64,000 nucleotides of DNA from Tridacna crocea (lineage: Eukaryota; Mollusca; Bivalvia; Cardiida; Cardiidae), in contig OX031070.1 in the NCBI GenBank assembly GCA_943736015.1, forward strand, positions 41,750,173 through 41,814,172. The letters run 5' to 3'. This document shows positions 63,163 through 64,000 of this stretch, piece by piece. The notes beneath the pieces were generated by a model that was not told where the DNA came from, did not search any database, and saw only the letters and a program-made list of their open reading frames with translations. The translations under genes and the position numbers were made by a program. The stretch's first letter is position 1. Each line of letters starts with the position of its first letter.

Positions 63163-63390
63163 TTAACTCTTTACCACACGAGAAAATTTTAGACTGGTCC
63201 AAATTGAAGCATTTGCAGACGACAAAATAAAGGTGACTGAAAAATTTAAATTTGTCCTGGAAAGAGTAGAAAACACTTTGGGAAAAGGAGAAAATGCTGG
63301 TTACCAGCATTTTCTCCTTTTCCCACAGTGTTTTCAAAAGGCTTCTTTCTCAAGGGCGTCGGAAGTACGGATTGTGTGGTAATGGGTTAA
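63163..63390 (-). mobile_element. Family A MITE, complete
   Basis: Both TTAAs; CACTTTGGG / CCCACAGTG outer core. Preceded by a family A left-end scrap ending CTTAACGACC. Confidence 0.85.
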
Positions 63391-63429
63391 TACAATGACT
63401 TACTCGGCATAATGTATCATAAAAATGCA

Positions 63430-63656
63430 TTTACCCAGCACCACACAATGACGACTTTTAACGACCATAAGAAAGAAAGTCTCTTGAAAACATTGTTGGA
63501 AAAGGAGAAAATGCTGGTAACCATTTTCTCCTTTTCCCACAATGTTTTCTACCCTTCCCAAATCAAATTTCAATTTTTCAGTCAGTTATTTTGTTGTCTG
63601 CAAATGCTTTCAATTTTGGACTAGTCTAAATTTTTTTTCGTTTGGTATAGAGTTAT
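63430..63656 (+). mobile_element. Family A MITE
   Basis: Loop shortened (GGTAACCATTTTC); right end GGTATAGAGTTA. The following GCCCCCTTTTGCCAGGGCATG resembles sequence after the copy at 47362-47590. Confidence 0.8.
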
Positions 63657-63778
63657 GCCCCCTTTTGCCAGGGCATGGCTGATTATCAATGTCTTTGTAC
63701 AGGTATGATATAGATAAATCTTCATAGCTCTCCATTACTCATGATCTTTGTGTAACTAATTGCTGAAGTTGTCAACTC

Positions 63779-64000
63779 CCAACTGTTTTCCCATTGACAA
63801 AATTTTGAACTGATCCAAGTTAAAGCCAAATGTCAGAATTGAAAGGTTTTGCAGACATTGAAATAATTATGAATTAAAATTATAAATACACCTGTGAAAG
63901 GGTTTGAAACTTTGTAGGAAAATGAGAAAATGCTAATTACTAGCATTTTCTCCTTTTCCCACAATGTTTTTTAAAAGGCATCTTCCTTTGGGGTGGTTAA
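63779..64000 (-). mobile_element. Family A MITE, decayed, at window end
   Basis: Core GAGAAAATGCTAATTACTAGC is symmetric; ends at TTAA at the last base. Confidence 0.65.

Larger units (their letters stand above)
62857..63470. repeat. Segmental duplication broken up by family A copies
   Basis: TTAATACAATGACTTA-[A]-CTTGGCATAATGCATCATAG ... CTTAACGACC (62857-63166) recurs at 63387-63473 as TTAATACAATGACTTACTCGG and CATAATGTATCATAAAAATG. The second unit lacks the first inserted copy, giving a near-empty site. Confidence 0.8.

Overview
This is AT-rich animal genomic DNA, most likely from a bivalve mollusc. That assignment is an inference from the repeat types: a Helentron/pearl-like element carrying a 145-bp minisatellite, tRNA-headed SINEs, and split coding exons with GT/AG borders. 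There is no bacterial gene organisation, rRNA gene, intact tRNA gene or CRISPR array.

The only host coding sequence I can recognise is two short plus-strand exons, 39877-39961 and 47255-47296. Joined in frame they encode the end of a first RRM domain (RNP1 motif GFGFVTY) and the following linker (DPKVAFPRKAQPK), the signature of a Musashi-type RNA-binding protein. The window is therefore the interior of a Musashi-like gene: over 39 kb of upstream intron (or upstream sequence), a 7.3-kb intron, and over 16 kb downstream.

Nearly everything else is non-autonomous transposon DNA. The dominant repeat, called family A here, is a MITE of about 230 bp. It is bounded by TTAA, has ends of the form TTAACYCTTTACCA / TGGTAAAGRGTTAA, and has a near-perfect 67-bp palindrome at its centre (arms GAAAACATTGTGGGAAAAGG and AGAAAATGCTGG around GGTAACC). 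A plus (+) copy starts with the CACAATCCCGACTTTTAACG side and ends with GCAAATGCTTTCAATTTGG; a minus (-) copy is the reverse. By eye there are well over 100 complete or broken copies. Three relatives share TTAA ends but have other cores: A2 (core GGAGAAATTGCTCG), B (core GTGGCAAAAGGTGAAATTGC, ends CTCCATAGATACTC / GCCTTATGGGGTAAAGG) and C (core GACAGTGTAGATCAAGATCAG, ends TTAACCCTTA / TAAGGGTTAA). Family D, with CAGAGCTCCAGATA inverted ends, is separate. TTAA target sites suggest mobilisation by a piggyBac-type transposase, but no transposase is present here.

The copies nest inside one another, share single TTAAs in end-to-end chains, and have tandemly amplified (12118-12994). They are interrupted by a 2.2-kb Helentron-like element (13284-15514), a tRNA-derived SINE with a 7-bp target duplication (32540-32757) and a PIF/Harbinger-like element with 34-bp inverted repeats (27779-28622). 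The open frames reading WEKEKMLVTSIFSFSHN or VGKGENAGYQHFLLFPQCF are translations of the palindrome, not genes.

The most notable signals are: symmetric substitutions that keep the palindrome intact in both arms; repeated insertion at the same internal TTAA positions; two Helentron-like copies apparently at the same point of the palindrome; and direct duplications of flanking DNA around several copies.
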